Below, in pieces: positions 34,763-45,228 of a DNA stretch of 64,000 nt; within the stretch, counting starts at the first letter, position 1, and each line of letters begins with the position of its first letter. Under the pieces are notes generated by a model, which worked only from the letters and a program-made list of their open reading frames with translations, had not been told where the DNA came from and searched no databases. The position numbers and the translations under genes are program-made. Origin of the DNA: Porodaedalea pini (taxonomy: Eukaryota > Basidiomycota > Agaricomycetes > Hymenochaetales > Hymenochaetaceae); contig NBAY01000002.1 of NCBI GenBank assembly GCA_002794775.1, positions 186,001-250,000 on the forward strand, written 5' to 3'.

Positions 34763-35460
34763 CTCACCCAGGCTCATCCCCAGCGTAAGTCGTCGCTGTC
34801 GACTCGCCTTCACTCGGTCTAGAGGAGCGCTCCCCTCGACGGACTTGACGTGTAAACCCCCTAAACGACAACCCTCAACCCTGCCCGGACGTTTTCGGAT
34901 GTTCGTGTATTACGTAAATATACCAACCGACATTTCCCGACCCTGGCTCTACGAATTAGCCTCTGGTGGAGCACGCACCTAACGTGGACATGGGTAACAA
35001 GACGAGTCCAAACTTCGACGACAATCTCGTTTGTAATCTCACTCGGATCCTACCGCCTCGTCATCAACTTCGCTGACAAACCCACTCAACGTTGGCGTAA
35101 CCCCGGATCGAACGCGCAACCGATCCCTGTCCCTCCACCAACGTCAAGATAGATCTCACCAACGAACAGCAACGGGCCCTTCCTGCTTCAGCCCATTGGG
35201 ATCCAGACCGACCAGGCTACGTCGCGACCAATAATAGCGGCGTCACTCACGACATCTGGTGGAGTGAAATCCGGCACAGCTGGTATTCATCAGACGAACG
35301 AGGGAGGAGAGCAAGGTGGCCCCCAGCCGCTCCGTCGTCACCTGCACCGTCAACGTCTACGGTCAACCTACCACCGACCCCAGGTCCTTACCGCGAAACC
35401 AACAGAGACCCCTCACCGCCGACTCCTCCAGAACCTTCGACACCCGCACCCGAACTCGCG

Positions 35461-36540
35461 ATGTCAGCAGAAGGTTTCAGCCAACAGCAAATGGCGCAGA
35501 TCGCGGCCATCGTTGCGAATGCCTTCGCCCATCAGGCAAACAACGCCCCAGCACCGGTCGCGGCCGCTAACCCCCCGACCCCCAACATAGATGTCGCCCG
35601 GCCACGAGAATTCACTGGTGGCGACGATTACCTCGACTTCAGACGTGAAGTCCTCCTTTTTGTATCCGCAAATCCAAGTCGATACCCTACGTCAGAGAGT
35701 AAGATTTATGTAGCTCTCTCCTACCTGAAGGGTGGTAATGCGGCAACGTGGGCGCAGAACTACGTCGAGGAGTCGACAACATCGGGGATCGTCACCTTCA
35801 CCGACAGCTGGGAAAGATTCCAGGAACGACTCGACGCCTCGTTCGACGACCCGAATCGCAAGGAGAAAGCACTGAAGGATTTCCGAGATAAGGTTCAGAA
35901 GGACCTAACCGCGGATGAGTTCTTCCAGAAGTTCGACGTGATAATTAAGCGCGCCGAGTTGAAAGATGACAGCGTCATCTGCGATCGCCTCAAGCGGGCG
36001 ATGAACATCGAGGTGGTCCGTGGAGTGCTAAGGTCGACGCCAGTCCCAACGAAATACGAGGATTGGAAGAACAAGGCGATTGAAATAGACCGCGGCGAAC
36101 AGCAGATTCGCGCTATCCAACGAGGACGCGCCTTTCTTCCCCCTCCTTGCCTACCACAACAAGCGCCCCCAGCTCGCCGTCAGGTAGCGGCCCCTCACGT
36201 CGACAGACGCGATGCGACCGGCGTCACCTTTGGAGGCGCTGGTCAACCGATGGACGTCTCGATGAACGAGGCACAACGACGACGTGCGTGCTGGATCTGT
36301 GGGGGGCTGGGCCACTTTAAAGACAAGTGCCCACAGGCGAAACCGATCATCCAGCGCATGCTGGAACTGATGGCGCCAGGCGAACGTCGTGTCCTCGCCG
36401 ACGAGCTCGGAGCGATGAAGGAGTCGGCCTTCGAGGAAGTCGTAGACACTCGGAGGTCGACGGTGGAGGACTATGTGGAGGAAGAAGGCGATAACGAAGA
36501 GGTTGTCGACTCGCAGGGTTTTGCGAATGGTCAGGCGTAG
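35461..36540 (+). CDS. Element C Gag
   Basis: 359 codons, ATG 35461 to TAG 36538-36540. Capsid-like region and CCHC knuckle CWICGGLGHFKDKC as in element B. The frame is open from 35101, after the TAA at 35098-35100, but has no ATG before 35461; the upstream part encodes a conserved Pro-rich segment also present in element A Gag, so an upstream non-AUG start is possible. The C-terminus is acidic. Confidence 0.9.
   Translation: MSAEGFSQQQMAQIAAIVANAFAHQANNAPAPVAAANPPTPNIDVARPREFTGGDDYLDFRREVLLFVSANPSRYPTSESKIYVALSYLKGGNAATWAQNYVEESTTSGIVTFTDSWERFQERLDASFDDPNRKEKALKDFRDKVQKDLTADEFFQKFDVIIKRAELKDDSVICDRLKRAMNIEVVRGVLRSTPVPTKYEDWKNKAIEIDRGEQQIRAIQRGRAFLPPPCLPQQAPPARRQVAAPHVDRRDATGVTFGGAGQPMDVSMNEAQRRRACWICGGLGHFKDKCPQAKPIIQRMLELMAPGERRVLADELGAMKESAFEEVVDTRRSTVEDYVEEEGDNEEVVDSQGFANGQA
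36516..36522 (+). promoter_or_regulatory. Candidate -1 frameshift heptamer G GGT TTT
   Basis: In the gag frame the bases read CAG GGT TTT GCG, matching the X XXY YYZ slippery pattern. The pol frame is -1 to gag and open from 36495, so the heptamer lies inside the 46-nt overlap. It is conserved in A (32774-32780), B (27486-27492) and D (45204-45210). Confidence 0.6.
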
Positions 36541-39500
36541 CCATCGGGGCGACTGACCGAGAAGAACAAGAGACTTCGAATCCGGATCCGCTAAAATATA
36601 ACCAACCGTTTGTACAATACGTAGATGCGAACAACGTCGATGGTTTTCCCGATTACGAAGTCTCCACCGGTGTGAACGAGAATGAAGAGTACGAACAACT
36701 GTTCATGAGAGGAACTGGCGGACGCCAGCTGGACCTTCTCCTGACCGTCGAGCATGAAATAGCTGGTGAGGCGAGAGAGGTAGATGCGCATGCCCTTGTG
36801 GATTCGGGATGCACGGGATCCTGCATCGACGTCAGGTTCGTCGAGAGGTACGGGTTGGAAACGAAACGCTACATTCGACCCCTCGCGGTGCTGAACGCCG
36901 ATGGCACGCACAATGAGGCCGGATTGATCGAGGAGTACGTTGACGTCGAACTCATGATCGGCCGTCATCGGGAGAAGATCGTCCTCGCAGTAACGTCCCT
37001 AGCGTCATCGAACATCTTCCTGGGGTACGACTGGCTTCGACGTCACAATCCGGAGGTCGACTGGAAAACGGGCTCGATCGAATTCACCCGCTGTCCAGAA
37101 GAATGTGCGATCAAGAGGGAGCCGGTGGAGGACCTAGGCGAGGTGAAGAAGGTGGTGGAGCAGATGAGGAGGGTGAGTGAGATGCGAATGGACAAGACGT
37201 CCTGGCCCGCATACCTCAACGACTACGCCGACGTTTTCAGCGAAAAAGGTTTCGAGAAACTGCCGGAACACCGACCCTGGGACCATGTCATCGACTTGAA
37301 GCCCGACTTCAAACCGAGCGACTGTAAGATCTACCCGCTCACGCCGACTGAGCAGCAGTCGCTCAAGGACTTCCTTGATGAGAACCTGAAGTCGGGTCGC
37401 ATTCGACAGTCGATATCGCCCATGGCGTCGCCCTTCTTCTTCATTAAGAAGGCCGACAAATCGCTACGCCCCATCCAGGATTACCGTAAGCTCAATGACG
37501 GTACGATCAAGAACAAGTATCCCCTCCCTCTCATTGACGAACTCGTCGACAAGGTCAAGAAAGCGAAATACATCACTAAGCTTGACCTTCGCTGGGGGTA
37601 CTACAATATCCGGATCCGCGAGGGTGACGAATGGAAAGCAGCGTTTCGCACGAACATGGGCCTCTTCGAACCGACGGTCATGTTTTTTGGCCTTTGCAAC
37701 GCGCCGGCCACGTTCCAGGCCTTTGTCAACCACATCTTTAAGGACCTAATCTATGCGAACTTGATCATCGTATACCTTGACGACATCCTGATCCTCTCGG
37801 AAACCATTGAGGAGCATATCGAAACGTCGAGGCGCGTACTCCAGATCCTCCGAGAAAATGGCCTGTACCTGAAACCGGAGAAGTGCGAGTTTGACGCCAA
37901 GGTCGTCAAATACCTCGGCCACATCATCGGCAATGGAGAGATCAGGGCTGACCCGGCAAAGACGGAGGCGATTGCGAACTGGCCAGTCCCACGGAACCTC
38001 AAGGAGCTGCAACAGTTCCTCGGCATGGGAAACTGGCTGAGACGGTTTATTAAGGACTACAGCAAGGTGGTCCGACCGTTGACGTCGTTAACGGGCAAGA
38101 AGGACTGGGTATGGGAGACCGAACAGCAGGAAGCGTTCGAGGAGCTGAGACGACGTCTCTGTTCACCTCCAGTCCTAGCCATCGCCAATGACGAGGGCCC
38201 TTTCCACGTAGAAGCGGACTCGTCGAACTTTGCGCTCGGTGGTGTGTTGTTGCAGAAGCAGGAAGGGAAGTGGAGGGTGATCGCCTACAGGTCAGAGGCA
38301 CTTGAACCGGCGGAACGAAACTACGAGATCTACGACAAGGAGATGCTCGCGATCGTTTCGGCGCTCAAGGAGTGGCGGCAATACCTCCTTGGTGCTCGCC
38401 ACAAAATTGAAATCTGGTCCGACCACGCCAACCTCACCTACTTCAGGTCAGCGCAGAAGCTGAGCTATCGTCAAGCTCGCTGGCGAACCGAACTCGAGGA
38501 ATTCGACTTCCACCTCAAACACAAGTCGGGGAAGACAATGGGGAAGGCCGACTTGCTGTCACGCAAGGCGGGCTATGATCAGGGCAAGGATGACAATGAC
38601 GGCGTCGTGTTCATCAAGGAGAAATGGCTGAACCGTGGGGTGGTAAGGACGTCGCGTGATGAAATGTTGGAACGAGTGGGTGAGGCGCAGAGAGCGCAAG
38701 ACGAGTCGGAGAGGCCGACAAATATGGTGAAGGTCGACGGGTTGTGGCGGATGAAAGGCAAGGTGTACGTGCCGTCGATGATGAAGGAAGCGGTATTGCG
38801 GGAGTACCACGACTCGACCCTGGCAGGACATCCTGGATCGTCGAAGACGGTCGAACTGGTACGTCGAGACTTCTGGTGGGCGTCAATGTTCTCCGATGTC
38901 CGAACATACGTCCGAGGATGCAACCGTTGCCAACGGACGAAAGCCTTAAGAACGTCGAGGTCGAGACCGCTTCATCCTAACGCGATCCCTGAAGGTCCCT
39001 GGGAGATCGTCACGGTCGACCTAATCGGAGAACTCCCGGACTCTAAGGGACACAATGCAATCTGCGTCTTCGTGGACAGATTCTCGAAACAGATGCATGC
39101 CATCCCGACAACGACGAAACTGTCAGCGGAAGGCATGGCTCAGTTATACTGAGACCACGTCTTCCGCCTCCATGGCCTACCGAAGAAGATCATCCACGAC
39201 CGAGGCACACAGTTCGATGCGTCGATGATGAAGGAGCTATACAAACTCCTACACATCGAAGGCAACCCGTCAACGGCGTACCACCCACAAACGGATGGTC
39301 AGACAGAACGCGTCAATCAAGAGCTCGAACAGTACCTCCGGCTCTTCGTCGATCATCGGCAATCGGACTGGAAGGACTGGCTCCCCCTCGCAGAGTTCGC
39401 CTACAACAACCGCGAACATTCAGCGACAAGAATGTCACCCTTCTACGCAAACACCGGACGTCACCCTATGAGCTTCGACACCGTACGAACTTCCTCTACC

Positions 39501-40151
39501 AACATGTCGGCGGAAGAATTCGCCAAGCACATCAAGGAGACTCATCGCGTTGCTAAGGACAATCTAGTCAAGGCAGCAGAGGACATGAAGCGCTACCATG
39601 ACCGGACAGCAGGAGCTTCGGTGGAGTACAAGGCTGGAGACAAAGTCTTCCTTGACGGGCGAAACATCAGTATGGACTCGCCGACGAAGAAACTCGCAGA
39701 CAAATGGTACGGCCCCTTTGACATCGTCGACAAGGTAGGAGCGAGCGCGTACAAGCTCAAACTCCCAAAGCGATGGAAAAAGGTCCACCCTGTCTTCAAC
39801 GAAGCCCTGTTGAAACCCGCCGTCGAACCGTCCTTTGAAAGCCAGAAGCAACCGCCGCCGCCACCGCCAGACATCGTTGACAACGAGGAAGAATACGAAC
39901 TCGAGGAAGTCTTAGACTCACGTCTGCACCGAGGGAAACTACAGTACCTTGTCAAGTGGGTCGGCTACAATGAACCTACTTGGCAGCCTGAGACGGACTT
40001 AGGCAAGAACGCGAAGGAGGCGATCGCTGAATTCTACCTCAAACATCCCGGTGCACCTCGGAAACTCGACATCCCTCGTCAACGACTCCGTCCGCTCTTC
40101 GTCGACACCGAGCCTGACGACCGCGATCATGGTTGGTCGGGACGCCCAACC

Positions 40152-40166
40152 TTGAAGGGGGGGTAA
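40152..40166 (+). other. Polypurine tract overlapping the end of pol (element C)
   Basis: GAAGGGGGGG followed by TAA lies directly before the 3' LTR. The tract serves as the plus-strand primer in LTR elements. Here it is also the last coding triplets and stop of pol. The same arrangement is seen in A (22881), B (23840) and D (48854). Confidence 0.75.
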
Positions 40167-40579
40167 TGTTAGAACCTGAACTTTCACCTTTTCCTTTATT
40201 TTCCCTTTTACCATTTCCTTTATTATATTCGTCCTTTTCATTATATTTACCCATCTTACACAATCATTCCCACACTACCTTCATTCGTTCCATTCCCACT
40301 CGTTATGTAATGTTAGGTAATATAGTCTCACGGTCGTCGCTATAGAAGGTCTCAGGAATCGCATGAACTCCTTGTTCTGCTTTTCCTCTTACCTCCGCGA
40401 CGACCTAGGTGAGACTCGTCCCCCTTGTATTAGTTTAGACTTGTATTAATCCTCTTACCTCCGCGACGACCTAGCCTGAGTAAGCGTATCCCGAGTCTAC
40501 GCTCGAGTATAGCACGTCCCAGACGACAGTCAGCCGAGGCCTGCCCAGTCCGAGTCGTCTCCCGGGCTCCCGCCTAACA
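40167..40579 (+). repeat. Element C 3' LTR
   Basis: 413 bp. About four differences from the 5' LTR, including TATATAAGG to TATAGAAGG in the putative TATA box. Confidence 0.92.
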
Positions 40580-40783
40580 CCAAAGGGAGATGTGGAGAGC
40601 CAGGGTCGGGAAAAGTCGGTTGTGAGGTTTATGTAATACATGAACATCTGAAAACGTCCGGGCAGGGTTGAGGGTTGTTGTTTAGGGGGTTTACATGTCA
40701 AGTCCATCGAGGGGAGCACTCCTCTAGACTGAGTGAAGGTGAGTCAACAGCGACGATGTACGCTGGGGATGAGCCTGGGTGGG

Positions 40784-40795
40784 GTTCTGCTTTTA
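40784..40795 (-). other. Element A primer-binding site, self-priming type
   Basis: The minus strand reads TAAAAGCAGAAC next to the 5' LTR and is complementary to GTTCTGCTTTT within that LTR (minus strand of 41011-41021). The pairing is conserved although the LTR belongs to another subfamily. Confidence 0.7.
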
Positions 40796-41281
40796 TGTTA
40801 GGCAGAAGTCTGGGTGGAACTCAGACTAGGCAACCTCAACATGCGGCACCTGACGGTGATGCGGACATTGTCTGGGATGGGCTGTAACTCAAACGCGAAG
40901 TTCAGGCAGCAGGTTTACTCAGACTGGATGACGTGGAGGTAAGAGGATTAATACAGGTCTACCTAATACAAGGGGGGCGAGTCTCACCTGGACGATGTGG
41001 AGGTAAGAGGAAAAGCAGAACGGGGGGCTTCTGCAATTCCACCTTCCTCTATATAGCATCGTCCGTGGGATTGCATTATCTAAGTACTGTATAGTTTACA
41101 TAACTAGGAATGGAACGAATGAAGGTTGGATCGTACTAAGTGAGTGTGGGAATGATTGTGTATGACATAAGAATGGGAAATGATTATGAACAAAGGTTAA
41201 ATATAATGGAAAGGAGCGGCTAAAAGAAAGGAAATGGTAAAAGGGAAAATAAAAGAAAAGGTAAAAGTTTGAGTCCTAACA
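40796..41281 (-). repeat. Element A 5' LTR
   Basis: 486 bp, TGTTAG...CTAACA, followed by the second CTTTC duplication (41282-41286). Confidence 0.92.
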
Positions 41282-43043
41282 CTTTCTACCCTACATCAAC
41301 ATTCCTTCCTTTTTAACCGTTCTAACGGCGCTTATTTTCAAACTGCCCACCTTCTCTATTTTGGCTTAATTCGATCTGTCGCCATCTACGGCGCGCTCCT
41401 CTTTCCTGAATCCCCATTTATTTCATCTATTCTTCAAAAAACTCAAAATCGCTTTCTTCACCTTGTTCTACATCATTGTATTACCCTGTCAGTGGCTGAG
41501 TCCTTTTTATCATGCCCCCCATTGCCCATGTTCATACGCTTGCTTTCCCAACAATTTCTTTTGTCATATTTCTCTCATTCCCAACACGATCCTGTTCCAA
41601 ATCAATACTTAACTTTGTCTCTCCTTCCAAACATAACCATTCCCAAATCTATCACCTACCCTTCTTTTACTCCCATTCATTCCCATCTTATTATGACCCC
41701 CATTCCTTCACTGCTGCAACGTAGCCATGCTATTTGCAGTTTCAATTCCTTTTTTTTTACACCCCCCACCTTATCAGTATTTTATCTTCACAGATGGCTC
41801 CATCATTCCCGATGCCAATGGTTCTCATAATGGAGGCCACGGTTTTGTTATTATCCACGATCACCAAGAACTAGCTGTCTTTTCTTCAGCAGTGCACTCT
41901 CATTCGAACATATTGTTTGAAGAGCAGGAAGCACTCATTGCAGCCATGCATCGCATATCTTCCCTCCTGGCAAAATGCTTCACTCCCATTCACATCCACA
42001 TCATTACAGACTCTCTCAACAGCACTCAGCTTATCTTCTCCAATGACACTTGACATGCGGAATTTATCATCATGTTCCACCGTCTATGTGGGATTTTTCT
42101 CGCCCTCCACCATGAGGCTTCCCATATCATGATCCAGTGGCTCCCATCACATCATGGAGTACTGGGCAATTCCAAAGCCAATAAGCTGGCCAAGGATGCT
42201 GCATCCAAACCCAATCGCGAAAACATACCAGATTCACTTCCTAATTTGAATGCACAAGTACAGCTCGACCTTCTCCGAGACTGGAAAGCTGCCACTATCA
42301 ACCTTTGAGGACATCACTCCATTCTCGAGCCGTCCTCTTTTATCCTAAACCCAACGCGATCACTCCATCCATTTCTGAAGATTTCCCCTGGGAAGAAGAT
42401 ACCTCATATAGTTCTATCCCGCACCGCCAGTTTGATGCTGAACGCGCTCGATCTGCATAATCGAAACCTTGAACCCTGTTGCCCAGACCCAGCATGCACC
42501 AAGCATGATGTCCATCATATTCTTAATTGTTGCCCTTTTTTTGCATTTGTTCAAAATGGCCTTTTTCGTCAACGTTCTCTGCCTTTATCCTTTTCTGATT
42601 GGTTCCGTCCAAATAACTTTCTCCTTCTTTTGAAACTTGCCTTCTTTTTGTTTCGTCGCCCACCTGATGGTATGCCTCTCCTATCTGAATTGCCGTCCAC
42701 CTTTTACCTTTAACTATCTCCCTTTCTTCCCCTTTATGCCATATCTCATAGTCAGTTTACACCAATTTTCACGCTCTACGTAATTTGTCTCTAGTTTCGT
42801 TCCTGTTTTGTGCGGTTGGGCTTCTGTTAGTAGTAGATAAGGTAGGGAAAGTATAAACTCGACCAACCCAAGTCACATCAATGTCACAAGCCCTGATGTC
42901 ACACTTACTCCATTTGGAAGGACCCTGGCAGCAAAAATCGAGAGGTCAGAGTCGACTTTTTATTTAAAGTGACAAGGAGGTCTATATTCATTCAAAATAC
43001 ATATGTATCAAATGCCTGAAGCCTCCAAATCAGCCATGATACT

Positions 43044-43432
43044 TGTTAGAACCTGAACTTTCACCTTTTCCTTTATTATATTCGTCCTTTTCATTATATT
43101 TACCCATCTTACACAATCATTCCCACACTGCCTTCATTCGTTCCATTCCCACTCGTTAGGTAATGTTAGGTAATATAGTCTCACGGTCGTTGCTATATAA
43201 GGTCTCAGGAATCGCATGAACTCCTTGTTCTGCTTTTCCTCTTACCTCCGCGACGACCTAGGTGAGACTCGTCCCTCTTGTATTAGTTTAGACTTGTATT
43301 AATCCTCTTACCTCCGCGACGACCTAGCCTGAGTAAGCGTGTCCCGAGTCTACGCTCGAGTATAGCACGTCCCAGACGACAGTCAGCCGAGGCCTGCCCA
43401 GTCCGAGTCGTCTCCCGGACTCCCGCCTAACA
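43044..43432 (+). repeat. Element D 5' LTR (24-bp deletion)
   Basis: 389 bp. The missing 24 bp correspond to one copy of an 11-bp direct repeat TTTCCTTTATT plus the 13-bp spacer, consistent with slippage or recombination after insertion. TATATAA and GTTCTGCTTTT (43227-43237) are kept; the primer site TAAAAGCAGAAC follows at 43433-43444. Confidence 0.9.
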
Positions 43433-44154
43433 TAAAAGCAGAACCTCACCAAGGCTCATCCCCAGCGTACGCCATCGCTGTCGACTCGCCTTCACTCGGT
43501 CTAGAGGAGTACTCCCCTCGAAGGACCTGACGTGTAAACCCCCTAAACGACAACCCTCAACCCTGCCCGGACGTTTTCGGACGTTCGTGTATTAAGTAAT
43601 CACTCCAACCAACCTTTCCCGACCCTGGCTCTCCGGATTAGCCTCTGGTGGAGCACGCACCTGACGTGGACGTGGGTAACCAGACGAGTACAAGCTTCGA
43701 CGACAATCTCGTTTGTGATCTCACTCGGATCCTACCGCCTCGTCATCAACTTCGCTGATGAACCCGCTCAACGTTGGCGTAACCCTGGTACCAACGCACA
43801 CCCGATCCCTGTTCCTCCTCCATCGTCAACATAGATCTCGACGAGGAACAACGTCGTGCTCTCCCGTCTCGTTCCTGGTACAACGAGGAACGCCGCTCCT
43901 GGTTCACGGTTACTCAAACAGGCGTTGAATACGTTATCTGGTGGCGTCCAGAGAAAGGACTCTGGTATTCGACGCTTGAAGGAGGAAGAAGATTAAAGTG
44001 GGCTCCTGCGCCGATAGATCAGACAACCCCGATTTCGCCATCGCTTTCGACGTCAACCGTTCTCCCACCAATCCCAGGACCGTATAGAGAAGCGCGACGA
44101 GATTCATCACCACCGACCCCCCCTGAACGACAAACGGACACGCCGAGAACAACA

Positions 44155-45228
44155 ATGTCGACGGGAAGCTTCAGCACACAACAGTTGGAGCAAATCGCGG
44201 CGATCGTAGTGGGCGCCTTCGCTCACCAAGCCGCAAACACCCCAGCGGGCCCTAGTACCGCTGCGGTACCGAACATCGACGTCGCCCGACCACGTGAATT
44301 CACTGGTGGCGACGATTACCTCGACTTCAGACGTGAAGTCCTCCTTTTCGTATCTGCAAACCCAAGTCGATACCCTACGTCCGAGAGTAAGATTTATGTA
44401 GCTCTCTCCTACCTGAAGGGTGGTAATGCGGCAACGTGGGCACAGAATTACGTCGAGGAGTCGACAACGTCGGGAATCGTCATCTTCACCGACAGCTGGG
44501 AAAGATTCCAGGAACGACTCGACGCCTCGTTCGACGACCCGAATCGCAAGGAGAAGGCGCTGAAGGATTTCCGAGATAAAGTTCAGAAGGACCTAACCGC
44601 GGACGAGTTCTTCCAGAAGTTCGACATGATCATTAAGCGTGCCGAGCTGAAAGACGACAGCGTCATCTGCGATTGCCTCAAGCGGGCGATGAACATCGAG
44701 GTGGTCCGTGGAGTGCTAAGGTCGACGCCAGTCCCAACGAAATACGAGGATTGGAAGAACAAGGCGATCGAAATAGACCGCGGTGAACAGCAGATTCGCG
44801 CTATCCAACGAGGACGCGCCTTTCTTCCCCCTCCTCGCCTACCACAACAAGCACCCCCAGCTCGCTGTCAGGTAGCGGCCCCTCACGTCGACAGACGCGA
44901 CGCGACTGGCGTCACCTTCGGAGGCGCTGGTCAGCCGATGGACGTCTCGATGAACGAGGCACAATGATGACGCGTGTGCTGGATCTGTGGCGGGTTGGGC
45001 CACTTCAAGGACAAGTGCCCGCAAGCGAAACCGATCATCCAGCGCATGCTGGAACTGATGGCGCCGGGCGAACGTCGTGTCCTCGCCGACGAGCTCGGAG
45101 CGATGAAGGAGTCGGCCTTTGAGGAAGTCGTAGACACTCGGAGGTCGACTGTGGAGGACTATGTGGAGGAAGAAGACAATGACGAAGAGGTCGTCGACTC
45201 GCAGGGTTTTGCGAGTGGTCAGGCGTAG
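44155..45228 (+). pseudogene. Element D gag, two tandem stops
   Basis: ATG 44155 to TAG 45226-45228 in one frame, with TGA TGA at 44965-44970 just before the knuckle CWICGGLGHFKDKC. Element C has CGA CGA at the same place. The first 40 or so codons (MSTGSFSTQQLEQIAAIVVGAF) are diverged from B and C, then the sequence becomes nearly identical from about 44285. Confidence 0.88.

Larger units (their letters stand above)
36495..40166 (+). pseudogene. Element C pol, one in-frame stop in integrase
   Basis: The -1 frame relative to gag, with protease (ALVDSGCTGSCID), RT (YLDDILILSE intact), RNase H, integrase HHCC, DDE, GPY/F and chromodomain (EEYELEEVLDSRL, LVKWVGYNEPTWQPE). The only lesion I see is TGA at 39150-39152, where element B has CGA, a CpG transition. 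The stop TAA at 40164-40166 touches the 3' LTR; the preceding codons for Lys-Gly-Gly form the polypurine tract. A single point change separates it from a complete frame. Confidence 0.92.
34338..40579 (+). mobile_element. Element C: chromovirus LTR retrotransposon, plus strand
   Basis: 6242 bp with 413-bp LTRs (34338-34750, 40167-40579) and target duplication CCAAA (34333-34337 and 40580-40584), inserted in the 5' untranslated part of element A. Same subfamily as B and almost identical to it, but in opposite orientation. LTRs differ at about 4 positions. It is the most intact copy: gag is open, protease-RT is one frame with YLDD, and a single TGA interrupts integrase. Confidence 0.93.
22395..41281 (-). 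mobile_element. Element A: chromovirus LTR retrotransposon, minus strand, carrying nested B and C
   Basis: LTRs of 486 bp (22395-22880 and 40796-41281) begin TGTTAG and end CTAACA. The element-own parts are 22395-23426, 29676-34337 and 40585-41281, about 6.4 kb. Minus orientation follows from the purine tract beside the left LTR, the primer site beside the right LTR, and gag lying right of pol. It belongs to a subfamily different from B/C/D, whose LTRs are 413 bp. Many Arg codons have become Cys, His, Gln or stop through CpG transitions. It is a defective copy. Confidence 0.92.
19993..42713 (+). pseudogene. LINE ORF2: endonuclease, reverse transcriptase, RNase H (split)
   Basis: Endonuclease motifs at the N-terminus include DIICFQEI, VGNFNRHADL (family consensus GDFN, so a likely Asp to Asn change) and SDHLPIHF. 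RT shows FLPKPKRSDFSVPRAYHPITL, TVDIQGFFDNIPHNRL, VPQGSPLSPL and the catalytic AYMDDHLL. The frame has TGA at 22093-22095, then element A with its target duplication (22390-41286). It continues at 41287 in the expected frame. A frame change in the T/C homopolymers near 41750-41770 precedes RNase H (FIFTDGSI, IHIITDSLNS, QWLPSHHGVLGN). TGA stops follow at 42051 and 42306, then the knuckle CCPDPACTKHDVHHILNCC. It is non-functional. Confidence 0.85.

Noticed and set aside
35264..35590. Second open frame of 108 codons overlapping the start of gag in elements C and B
   Set aside because: It overlaps gag-frame sequence that is itself conserved in element A as a Pro-rich segment, so it is most likely a shadow frame.
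42432..42713. Separate small zinc-finger gene after the LINE RNase H
   Set aside because: It is in the same frame as RNase H and matches the usual C-terminal knuckle of LINE ORF2.
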